From: Methanosarcina baikalica
GTDB lineage: Archaea > Halobacteriota > Methanosarcinia > Methanosarcinales > Methanosarcinaceae
DNA: 64,000 nucleotides
Direction of reading: 5' to 3'
NCBI RefSeq assembly: GCF_031461075.1
Contig: NZ_JAVKPK010000003.1
Span: forward strand, 1 to 64,000
In this document: positions 42,960-51,576 of the stretch, piece by piece
Numbering within the stretch: position 1 is the stretch's first letter
Layout of the letters: each line of letters opens with the position of its first letter
The notes under the pieces: generated by a model
The model's input: only the letters and a program-made list of their open reading frames with translations
Told to the model about the DNA's origin: nothing
Database searches by the model: none
Position numbers and translations under genes: made by a program

Positions 42960-43373
42960 TTTTCACTCTTTTAATATAAGGGCTCCTGCCAGGACACAGC
43001 TGTTTGCGATAAATAATTTTTCGAAATTCATAAAGCTTGTAAAAAGAAGGAGCAAGAGAAAGCCCTGAATAGATAGTTGTTTTAAAAAGCCCCATTAAAA
43101 GGTCCCTATCCGCATTCATTCTGGTAACAGCCAGGGCAAAGCCCAGGGTTGCAATTCAGGATCCTCCACCAAGGCTTGAGAATCCCAATAGGTATTTTAT
43201 CGCAAGAAAGGGCTCCCTCCGAGGAAGTAGGCGGAAAAGAGCAGGCTTGAAGCAAGCCCTCCTAAGGAGCTGGGGTTCAGGTCCGCAAGCTCCAGAAGGA
43301 TAGGGATAACAGCATTAGAGAGCCCCATAATTGTAAAAGCTGCTCCGTAAATTAAAAGCCTGTCAGGGTTCAT
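42960..43373 (-). pseudogene. decayed MFS transporter paralogue
   Basis: From an ATG at 43373 it reads MNPDRLLIYGAAFTIMGLSN, then AVIPILLELADLNPSS and LLFSAYFLGG, matching the N-terminus of the neighbouring transporter. The frame then shifts, and most of the middle (about 250 residues) is missing. Another frame gives LGFALAVTRMNADRDLLMGL, then FKTTIYSGLSLAP, matching the C-terminal FAMGLFNTGIYAGLGLGP region, with an in-frame TGA between. Confidence 0.8.
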
Positions 43374-43463
43374 AGCACTGAAAAACCCGTAATTAAGTAT
43401 ATAGTTTCTTATTACAGCAGTTTCCTGGAATTCGCTTCCCAGGGCTTGAAATGCCGAGGGCAA

Positions 43464-44060
43464 ATCCTTACAAGCTTTTTTAGCAATTTGCAGGATTTTG
43501 ATCTATTCCATAGTTGTATAAATTATGTGTTATAAAATATATATCATAAAATCTGTATTAGTAAAATTGGAGTGAAATTGGATCATATATTTGCATAAAT
43601 TATATATTATAAAATACACATTATAACCTATTCATTTGTAAAATCAGATCTGGCTGCTATTGTAATATAACATTTTTATTATACTAAATCGGATAGAATG
43701 CATAGCTATTTATATAATTAGTTTGAATAAGGATGATTGTAAGATGTGAGCGGGAAACTTTTTTCACATACCATACCCCCCACTCCCCATATGACCCCCC
43801 ACTCCCCAACCCGCTCACAATCTTCTACTCTTTACTTACGTTTTTGGGCATATTCATGTTCTATTTTACTTTTTAATTTTATATCTTTTATCTTTATATG
43901 TTCTTTTGCCTTCATTTATTTTCACATCAATAAGAGTTTCAGAATCATTTTTCATAATCAGAAACTCAATTTGTCAGCAGGAATCTGAAAATTTAAATAT
44001 CCAATTTTTGTGTTTTGGGCTTAGCTAGAAAACAACAAAACTAAATACTGAAAATTAGGT
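43464..44060. other. AT-rich intergenic region with C-rich and MITE-like segments
   Basis: It contains AT-rich ATTATAAAATA-type repeats near 43520-43630, a tandem ACCCCCCACTCCCCA duplication at about 43775-43810, and a decayed MITE copy near 43915-44030. No gene is supported. Confidence 0.45.
43915..44030. repeat. decayed third copy of the 135-bp MITE
   Basis: TTATTTTCACATCAATAAG, then AGTTTC and CATAATCAGAAACTC, match the interior of the copy at 34522-34656, and TTTTGGGCTTAGCTAG near its right side resembles the TIR. The left TIR is lost. Confidence 0.6.
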
Positions 44061-44372
44061 TTAAGTGTTGGCAAAGCCTGTTTGCGCTATATATACCCAA
44101 AATGCAACTAAGGTCACGATTACAAAAATCACAATCATTATCAGAAATTTTAATATCTGCTCAAAATTCATTTTTATGTATTGGTGTGCGAATAGGCTTA
44201 TCCCTGCTGGTATTAATATATAAGGTGCTATATGTGTCCAGTCATCGAAGCTGAATTCCGCTGATACAAGTGGCATTATTATTGCTATTAACATTGTATT
44301 AGCGTGAATGTTATCAATACAGTCAATTTGAACCATTTTTTGAAGTCGAATTTGAATTCCATGTTTAAGCAT
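44061..44372 (-). CDS. hypothetical membrane protein, possibly frameshifted
   Basis: A reading frame of up to 103 residues with three hydrophobic segments: MLIAIIMPLVSAEFS, then YILIPAGISLFA, then FLIMIVIFVIVTLVAFWVYI. The first 25 residues do not look natural. In a neighbouring frame just upstream, MEFKFDFKKWFKLTVLITFT would give a plausible start running into the first helix, so one frameshift may separate the halves. Unknown family. Confidence 0.4.
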   Translation of the reverse strand: MLKHGIQIRLQKMVQIDCIDNIHANTMLIAIIMPLVSAEFSFDDWTHIAPYILIPAGISLFAHQYIKMNFEQILKFLIMIVIFVIVTLVAFWVYIAQTGFANT

Positions 44373-44917
44373 TGTTGTGTATATTTATAATGTTTTACAG
44401 TTGTGATCTTTGTAGTAATCTGGACGGAAATTTGGATAGCTATTTTTGCACGTCTATCTCGAGTATATCTCCATATACCTAACCACACACATATAGCTAG
44501 AAGCGAATTTAAAAGGCCAGGGCTATCGCTCGGGATAAAAATAGGTATTTCCTTGGCTATGGAAGGACCAGTTGCACATAAATACAGATTTTAAGTAAAA
44601 CTTATTCACCTTATACGAATTTGAAAATAAGGGAAATTAGGAAGAAAAAGAAATATATCTTGACTTTGTCAGATTAGACAGTTACTCCAATCGCTGTTAT
44701 CTATTTCACTACGGCCACTATATTTGGCATATGAAATTTTATGATGGCGCTTTACCTTGTAATGTGACATAGTCGAGATAAGCAAATGAAAATACTCGAT
44801 TTTTGATAATTTCATTACAACTAGAGCGGTGGCGCGGAGATATCCCGTTGCTTACAGCGGGGTGCACCAGCGCAACTTTGATGTCATATTTTTGTTAACC
44901 AGCAGCTGATTTTTTCA
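44373..44917. other. intergenic region with short GC-rich repeat
   Basis: Mostly AT-rich with no supported gene. A GC-rich block at 44824-44880 (AGCGGTGGCGCGGAG, CAGCGCAACTTTG) resembles the repeat clusters near 16.9 and 50.8 kb and lies just after the pyrophosphatase stop codon. Confidence 0.4.
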
Positions 44918-47359
44918 TTACTCTTTTACTGGGATTCTCATTCCGTAGAATGAACGCCACACAAAGAATAACGCAATCACAAAGAATATGCCACCTACAT
45001 AGGGAGCCACGTTTCTGAACGACTCGGAGATCGCGATTTCCATGGCTAATAAACCAAACAGGGTGGTAAACTTGATGATCGGATTCAAGGCCACTGATGA
45101 GGTATCTTTAAAAGGATCGCCTACTGTATCGCCCACTATTGTTGCTTCATGTAAAGGTGTGCCTTTTTCCTGCAGGTCTACTTCTACGACTTTTTTGGCA
45201 TTATCCCAGCATCCGCCGGCATTGGCCATGAAGACAGCCTGGAACAATCCGAATACAGCGATGGAGATCAGATAAGATACAAAAAACGCCACCGGTTCGT
45301 TCCCGTTTACGGGCGCGGAGAGGAAGGAAAATGCCAGGGTAAAGGAAAATATGGCGACAAATATGTTGAACATGCCCTGTTGTGCATACTGGGTACATAT
45401 CTTTACCACTTCTTTTGACTGTTCTATGGATGCCTTCTGGCTGGCATTTTCATCCAGCTGGATGTGCTTCTTGATGTATTCAACCGTACGGTAGGCTCCG
45501 GTAGTTACTGCCTGGGTTGATGCCCCGGTAAACCAGTAGATTACAGAACCTCCGGCTAATAGTCCGAAGATAGTATAGGGATTAAGCAGGGTCAGGATTT
45601 GTTCCGGTTGTACCCCAAGAACGTTCTTAATAACTAGAATCAGCGAGAAGATCATTGTTGTGGCGCCAACCACCGCTGTACCTATTAAGACCGGTTTGGC
45701 TGTGGCTTTAAAGGTATTTCCTGCTCCATCATTGGCTTCCAGATAGTGTTTAGCTTTATCAAAATCCGGTTTAAAGCCAAATTCTTTTTGAATCTGTTTC
45801 TCTACGTTGGGAATGGCTTCTATAAGTGACAGCTCATAAATAGACTGGGCATTATCTGTTACCGGTCCATAGCTGTCAACGGCTATGGTAACCGGGCCCA
45901 TGCCAAGCATTCCGAATGCCACCAGGCCGAATGCAAATATAGAGGGGTAGATCATTATCTCGCTCAAACCATATCCGCTGGCATAATAGGCAATAAACAT
46001 CAGTGCGAGGAATAACATGCCGATCCAGAATGCGCTGAAATTGCCTGCAACCAGTCCGGATAGAATGTTCAGAGACGGGCCGCCTTCGCGGGAAGCTTTG
46101 ACAACTTCGGCTACGTGTCTTGAGTTAGGGCTGGTAAATATTTTGGTAAATTCGGGAATTAAAGCCGCTCCCAGAGTACCACAGCTTATTATTACTGACA
46201 GTACAAGCCAGAGCTTCTGCAATTGGACAGGCACTCCGGAGCCAGGACCTAATAGATAATAGCTTACAGCAAAGGTTACCACGATGGAAAGGATGGAGGT
46301 AATCCATACCAGACTGGTCAGGGGCTGTTCAAAATCGAAATCTTTTTTGCTGCCGAATCTTGCCTGGCTTAAGGCTCTGTTGATGTAGAAAGAACTTACT
46401 GAGGTAATTATCATAAGTACACGCATGACAAAGATCCAGGTAAGCAGGATTCCTGTCAGGGCAGGCTGCACGGCCAGAACAATGAAAGATACAAGGGCCA
46501 CGCCGGTTACGCCATAGGTTTCGAATCCGTCTGCGGTTGGTCCAACGCTGTCACCTGCGTTATCTCCAGTGCAGTCGGCAATAACACCGGGATTACGCGG
46601 GTCGTCTTCTTTTATTCCAAAGGCTATTTTCATCAGGTCGGAACCGATATCGGCGATCTTGGTAAATATCCCGCCGGCAATACGTAAGGCACTGGCTCCC
46701 AGGGATTCTCCAACTGCAAAACCTATAAAACTTGACCCGGCCAACTCTCTGGGAACAAACAGCAATATGATTAACATCATTATCAGCTCAACGCATACCA
46801 GAAGCACTCCTATACTCATTCCTGCATCGAGAGCAATGTTTAATAGTTTCAAGGGTTTTGTTTCCAGGGAAGCGAATGCGGCTCTGCTGTTAGCCAGAGT
46901 ATTCATACGAATGCCGTACCAAGCGACACTGTAGGAACCCAGTATTCCTATTACAGTCCAGGCAAGGATAAGCAGTACTCCGCTAAGAGGTGTTTTCTGC
47001 AGAAAACCAAAGTAAAAGGCTATGCAGATGCCGATAAAAGCAAATAGTATGCACAGTAATTTACCCTGTTGGATAAGATATATTTTGCAGGTCTCGTAAA
47101 TTATGTCGGCCACATCCAGCATAGACTGATGGGCCCTGATTTTTTTTACCTGCATGAACTGGTAAAAGCCGAATAGCATACCTAATATACAGACCACGAT
47201 GCCGTAGAGCAATAAATTATTTTGCCCCTGACTCAAATTCGGAATCTTAAGATTTGCCTCACTGGCAGCTGCTATTGCCGGTGTTAGCGACAGCATGGTC
47301 AGGCTAAGCAGGCCTTCGTGTATCGCCTTGACCACCCTCTTTTTGATTATAATCTCCAT
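44918..47359 (-). CDS. membrane pyrophosphatase, long bacterial-type, K+-independent by motif
   Basis: An 813-residue ion-pumping pyrophosphatase. Pyrophosphate-binding motifs are KEDDPRNPGVIADCTGDNAG near residue 240 and DSYGPVTDNAQ near 500, and the C-terminal NAGGCWDNAKKVVE is intact. The key position in GAGNTFKATAK near 548 is Lys, which in this superfamily marks K+-independent enzymes. It has a signal-like N-terminus and an extra roughly 100-residue segment (KKIRAHQSMLDVADIIYETC) found in long bacterial forms. Ion specificity (H+, Na+ or both) is not determined. It differs strongly from its neighbour and looks horizontally acquired. Confidence 0.9.
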   Translation of the reverse strand: MEIIIKKRVVKAIHEGLLSLTMLSLTPAIAAASEANLKIPNLSQGQNNLLLYGIVVCILGMLFGFYQFMQVKKIRAHQSMLDVADIIYETCKIYLIQQGKLLCILFAFIGICIAFYFGFLQKTPLSGVLLILAWTVIGILGSYSVAWYGIRMNTLANSRAAFASLETKPLKLLNIALDAGMSIGVLLVCVELIMMLIILLFVPRELAGSSFIGFAVGESLGASALRIAGGIFTKIADIGSDLMKIAFGIKEDDPRNPGVIADCTGDNAGDSVGPTADGFETYGVTGVALVSFIVLAVQPALTGILLTWIFVMRVLMIITSVSSFYINRALSQARFGSKKDFDFEQPLTSLVWITSILSIVVTFAVSYYLLGPGSGVPVQLQKLWLVLSVIISCGTLGAALIPEFTKIFTSPNSRHVAEVVKASREGGPSLNILSGLVAGNFSAFWIGMLFLALMFIAYYASGYGLSEIMIYPSIFAFGLVAFGMLGMGPVTIAVDSYGPVTDNAQSIYELSLIEAIPNVEKQIQKEFGFKPDFDKAKHYLEANDGAGNTFKATAKPVLIGTAVVGATTMIFSLILVIKNVLGVQPEQILTLLNPYTIFGLLAGGSVIYWFTGASTQAVTTGAYRTVEYIKKHIQLDENASQKASIEQSKEVVKICTQYAQQGMFNIFVAIFSFTLAFSFLSAPVNGNEPVAFFVSYLISIAVFGLFQAVFMANAGGCWDNAKKVVEVDLQEKGTPLHEATIVGDTVGDPFKDTSSVALNPIIKFTTLFGLLAMEIAISESFRNVAPYVGGIFFVIALFFVWRSFYGMRIPVKE

Positions 47360-48318
47360 TTAACCGATCACTTCTCTCATAATATTTTTAAAGACAATTG
47401 ACATCGATATCGTTTCATCCTTCTTATTTATGAAATAATAACTTTAATTTTATTCTAAAGTATTATTACAAATTATTAAAAATTCACTTTCGTCGAACGT
47501 AAATAGTGATTTTTGTTTAAAATATGACTTATGCAGTTGAATTGAGAAATCAATAGCATGAAACATGAAATGTACGAAACAAGGTACTAGTCATTCCGTC
47601 TATGTACTTGTTTTTTTCCCTCAAGTGCGTAAGTTCTATAAATTTTTTACCATTTTCAGCCAAATCTTCTGGTAATCCCTTTCTTTCTAATAATATTAGC
47701 TGTTTTCCCATCTGCACATCATAAACAAAGTAGAGGTTTACAGGCCAACACATATTCAGTATAATACCTGCAGTATAAAATGAAGAACTGATACAAAACA
47801 GGACTTGCTTGAGATTAAATCCGAAAAATCTACATTTTTGTAGATGTTGTTTTGCTTTTCTCAGATCAGTTTCTATCAACTATTAAAGAAACCAATAAAT
47901 TAATGACTGAAAAATCAATTATTATAATTTTCAGGCCTCTGTGTGTTCAATTGATGAGGTAAAAAGTTACGGTATTCCACTACCCGATCGCTAAAAACAG
48001 GGCTTTTTTCTCTCAATTCATAATTAAAATTGTTTAAAGAGCACACCAGGGCAAAAAAAGGATGAATAAAAGTATTTTATGTAATTAATGGATAACTATT
48101 TGTCAAGTAGATTTATATAACATAATTTTAACTATGTGTATGCTGATATTGAAAAATTATGTATCATCACCAGCTGAACGTGCAGTTAATGTAAATTTCC
48201 AACTAGCAATCGAATGATAGTTATATAAAAGCTCATTCGATTATTATCACAAGAAGTACTTCGGAGTATTGAGCACCCAAATGTTTTTCATATTTTCTTC
48301 CAGAGGATGGTTATATTT
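47360..48318. other. intergenic region between the divergent pyrophosphatase genes
   Basis: It holds both promoters. TATA-like TTTATATAAC occurs near 48112-48121, and TATATAAAAGC near 48223-48233 precedes the plus-strand gene. One doubtful small reading frame lies at 47550-47879. Confidence 0.4.
47550..47879 (-). CDS. hypothetical small protein (uncertain)
   Basis: A 109-codon frame in the spacer between the pyrophosphatases. Its C-terminal half (NLYFVYDVQMGKQLILLERK, then GLPEDLAENGKKFIEL) has plausible protein character; the first half is Cys/Phe-rich and less convincing. No family and no clear ribosome-binding site. Confidence 0.3.
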   Translation of the reverse strand: MIETDLRKAKQHLQKCRFFGFNLKQVLFCISSSFYTAGIILNMCWPVNLYFVYDVQMGKQLILLERKGLPEDLAENGKKFIELTHLREKNKYIDGMTSTLFRTFHVSCY

Positions 48319-50352
48319 ATGAATGTCTTAATCTACCTTGCACCAATATGTGCCTTTATTGGTCTGATTTTTGCAGGTATGTCCTATAAAAATGTCCAAA
48401 AAGAAGGCGAAGGAAATGATGCCGTTAAAAAAATTACTGCGTTAATCCACCACGGGGCCATGGTTTACCTTAACAGGCAATACCGCGCAATCGCTGTTTT
48501 CGTCGTTTTATTTGCAGTTCTAATTGTATTAATTCTTCCAAATGGATCTATAACCGCAATATGTTTTGTTTTTGGTGCAGTGCTATCCGCAGCAGCCGGG
48601 TATGCAGGTATGCTTACAGCTACCACTGCGAACGGTAGGACCACAAATGCTGCCACAAGAGGCATTGGTCCTGCTTTTAGAGTTTCATTTGCATCGGGCA
48701 CCGTTACGGGGATGAGCGTTGTAGGTCTCGGCCTGCTTGGGTTATCTGCTTCGTTTATAATTATTGCAAATACTTTTACAAACCTTGATTTAATTACAGT
48801 TGTGAATATCGTTGCAGGCTTTTCACTTGGCGCTTCGTCTATTGCTCTCTTTGCCCGCGTCGGTGGCGGAATATTTACCAAAGCTGCTGATGTCGGTGCT
48901 GACCTTGTGGGCAAGGTTGAAGTCGGAATCCCGGAAGACGACCCGAGAAATCCTGCTGTAATTGCCGATAATGTCGGAGACAACGTCGGAGATATTGCAG
49001 GCATGGGGGCCGATCTCTACGAATCATATGTCGGTTCGATCGTTGCAACAATGCTTCTTGCAGCATCGACATCAGCAACAACGTTCCCCGGTGTTTCAGT
49101 TCTGAACGTTATTATGGTTCCACTACTAATCTCGGCTGTTGGAATTCTTGCATCCGTTGTCGGTACGTTTTTTGTCCGTACAAACAAGACAGAGTCTTCC
49201 GCAATCCATATGGCATTTAATTTGGGGTTGATTGCCGCAATCGTTCTTACCGTCATTGCCTCATACTTCGTTACATCTCAGCTTCTCGGAGCGTACGGAT
49301 TGAAGGTCTTCTTTGCAACTGTTGCAGGGCTTATCTCCGGTTTCCTTATCGGACAGATCACAGAATACTACACATCATATGATAGAAAGCCGACCCGTAT
49401 GGTTGCAGATTCCTGTGTAACCGGTTCAGCCACGAATATTATCACGGGTTTTGCAAAAGGAATGGAATCAACTCTCTGGCCTGTTATTATCATCAGTGCT
49501 ACGATCTATATTTCGTACCAGCTTTCAGGCCTCTACGGTATAGCTATTGCAGCCGTGGGAATGCTTGCAACGCTTGGGATCTCACTGTCGGTCGATGCAT
49601 ACGGTCCTGTAGCTGACAATGCAGGAGGTATTGCAGAGATGTCCCACCAGAAGGAAGAAGTTCGCCAGATAACCGATACGCTCGACGCGGTAGGAAACAC
49701 GACTGCAGCTATGGGCAAAGGTTTTGCAATCGGCTCCGCAGCTCTAACTGCACTTGCTCTCTTTTCTTCATATGGTATTGCAGTAAATCTCACTGTTATT
49801 GATATTATGAACCCAAACGTGTTTATTGGGCTTACCATAGGTGCAATGCTTCCTTTCCTTTTTTCGTCAATGACAATTCTGGCTGTCGGAACTGCAGCAG
49901 GTGAAGTCGTAGTTGAGGTGAGGAGACAGTTTAAAGAGATCGCAGGTTTAATGGAGGGCAAAGCCGATCCTGATTACGACAAATGTATTGCAATCTCAAC
50001 GCACTCCGCTCTGAAAGAGATGATCGCACCCGGTGTGCTTGCAATTATTTCACCTCTTATAGTCGGACTCGTACTCGGTCCCGGCGCACTTGGAGGGCTT
50101 CTTGCAGGTTCGGTAGTATCAGGTTTCATGCTTGCAATTACAATGTCTAACGCAGGCGGCTCGTGGGACAATGCGAAAAAATTTATCGAAACCGGAAATT
50201 TCGGTGGAAAGGGTTCAGATGCTCATAGGGCAGGTGTCACAGGCGATACTGTGGGGGATCCTTTCAAGGATACAGCAGGGCCGGCAATTAACATTCTCAT
50301 TAAGCTAATGAGCATTGTAGCGGTCGTGTTTGCACCTTTGTTTATGGTCTGA
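48319..50352 (+). CDS. membrane pyrophosphatase, K+-dependent type, likely Na+-translocating
   Basis: A 677-residue pump of standard length. The substrate motifs are PEDDPRNPAVIADNVGDNVG near residue 210, DAYGPVADNAGGIAEM near 426 and NAGGSWDNAKKFIE near 612. At the diagnostic site, GNTTAAMGKGFAIG near 458, Ala marks K+-dependent enzymes. The closely related M. mazei enzyme has been shown to be a Na+ pump, so Na+ translocation is expected but inferred. The ATG at 48319 is chosen, with AGAGGAT 9 bases upstream. It is divergent from the long pyrophosphatase gene. Confidence 0.92.
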   Translation: MNVLIYLAPICAFIGLIFAGMSYKNVQKEGEGNDAVKKITALIHHGAMVYLNRQYRAIAVFVVLFAVLIVLILPNGSITAICFVFGAVLSAAAGYAGMLTATTANGRTTNAATRGIGPAFRVSFASGTVTGMSVVGLGLLGLSASFIIIANTFTNLDLITVVNIVAGFSLGASSIALFARVGGGIFTKAADVGADLVGKVEVGIPEDDPRNPAVIADNVGDNVGDIAGMGADLYESYVGSIVATMLLAASTSATTFPGVSVLNVIMVPLLISAVGILASVVGTFFVRTNKTESSAIHMAFNLGLIAAIVLTVIASYFVTSQLLGAYGLKVFFATVAGLISGFLIGQITEYYTSYDRKPTRMVADSCVTGSATNIITGFAKGMESTLWPVIIISATIYISYQLSGLYGIAIAAVGMLATLGISLSVDAYGPVADNAGGIAEMSHQKEEVRQITDTLDAVGNTTAAMGKGFAIGSAALTALALFSSYGIAVNLTVIDIMNPNVFIGLTIGAMLPFLFSSMTILAVGTAAGEVVVEVRRQFKEIAGLMEGKADPDYDKCIAISTHSALKEMIAPGVLAIISPLIVGLVLGPGALGGLLAGSVVSGFMLAITMSNAGGSWDNAKKFIETGNFGGKGSDAHRAGVTGDTVGDPFKDTAGPAINILIKLMSIVAVVFAPLFMV

Positions 50353-51081
50353 TATCCATCTTTTCCTACTTTTCTTATTTTTTTCACGGTAGAAACCTTT
50401 CAGAGTAGTGCTCGAGTTCTTAATTTTTTCTCTCATAATTGTTTGATTTCTGCGGTAGCACTGCAGTCCTTAAAGTAAACCTCATGTTCATCGATGCAAT
50501 AAATTTTTTATTATAGTTGTTTGCGTGCTATGGGTATTTAAATTACCTGATATCTAAAAGGAATACGCTTTCCTATTTGAAAATCGTATATTAAAAACTT
50601 TTCGCTTTTTAACGGTTTAAATCCAGGTGCTCGAATCCGACTCATGGGTAAAAACAGGAAAAATGGGATAATTAAATCGGCAAAAATCCATAGCTTCGGA
50701 CGTAAATATCTACATTGATTTATTCAAGATTCTATTACCTGGAAGACGCTAAAAGCACAGAAAAGCCGTACTCGTTTTCGTAAATATTAATCCTCTCGAG
50801 CGCAGCGTGAAGGACTCCGTGCTGTTGCGATTACATCGCAACTCTCAGAAAATCTCCGATTTCCTGTGATCCCGAAGCGCAACTCGGGAAGGACAGCGCA
50901 CTGCAGAGCCGCAACTCTGCCGGATCGCGTATTCCTGAAGTGGAACTCAGGTGGCTCAATTCGGGAGGTTCACCTTTTAGTTTGAGATTGGTGAAGGAAT
51001 TAGGTAGTTAACTATATTTTCTGTGCTTTCCCGGTCAAAGCAGGAGAAAGATAGTATAAAGCTGAAAAAGTTCGGGAGAGG
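50353..51081. other. convergent intergenic region with GC-rich repeats
   Basis: It begins with T-rich termination-like sequence (TTTTCTTATTTTTTT near 50370-50384) and contains the GC-rich repeat cluster at 50793-50974. No gene is supported. Confidence 0.45.
50793..50974. repeat. GC-rich dispersed repeat cluster
   Basis: It contains CTCTCGAGCGCAGCGTGAAGG, close to CTTCTCGAGCGTAGCGAGAAG at 16931, and TTTCCTGTGATCCCGAAGCG, close to TTTCCTGTGCCCCCGAAGC at 16867. Several GCGCAACTC/CCGCAACTC and GGAACTCAGG units follow. It lies between convergent genes. Confidence 0.65.
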
Positions 51082-51540
51082 TCAGTTAACTCCTCTTACC
51101 TGCAATAACTGGAACTCGATTTCGTCCGGAACTGTGGCCAGGAAAACAAACGTATTATACCCGAGTTTCTGAACTTCTTTGATCGCATTTGCCTGAACTT
51201 CGCTCAAATCTTTTGAGTCGCTTACAATACAGAATGATTTTCTGTTTCCTGTGTTTACAAGGAAATTAAAGACACTTCCATGGGTATTCAGGAATGCAAC
51301 CAGATTTTTAAGTTCATCCCAGGTATTGCACATGTGAATGTTTTTGGATCCCATATTTTCCACATACCAATCTCTGCTCACATAGGAATAGGATGCATAC
51401 TGCTCACTCAGCTCATCGTAAGCTTTTTGGATTCTGTTAATATCCTTCCTAAGGTTTACCCATTTCCAGCTCTGTGTTGTGAAATAGCGGGCTGCCACTA
51501 TCTCAAAAATTGCCTGCTTATCTTCATTTTCGAGTCTCAT
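51082..51540 (-). CDS. unknown soluble protein
   Basis: A 152-residue protein with no family I can name. The N-terminal part is helical with Trp/Tyr-rich stretches (TTQSWKWVNLRKDINRIQKA and SYVSRDWYVENM). The C-terminal part has an alternating strand-helix pattern (VFNFLVNTGNRKSFCIVSDS, then YNTFVFLATVPDEIEFQLLQ) that suggests a small Rossmann-like or nuclease-like fold. No signal peptide or membrane segment. It follows the DHPS-like gene by 36 bases in the same direction. Confidence 0.75.
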   Translation of the reverse strand: MRLENEDKQAIFEIVAARYFTTQSWKWVNLRKDINRIQKAYDELSEQYASYSYVSRDWYVENMGSKNIHMCNTWDELKNLVAFLNTHGSVFNFLVNTGNRKSFCIVSDSKDLSEVQANAIKEVQKLGYNTFVFLATVPDEIEFQLLQVRGVN

Positions 51541-51576
51541 TTTTTCACTTCTCTATTTTGTTTGCGTTTCTTGTGC

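Noticed and set aside
43746..43988. An 80-codon plus-strand reading frame
   Set aside because: It translates the C-rich duplication and part of a decayed MITE and has a poly-Phe/Ile character typical of AT-rich non-coding DNA.
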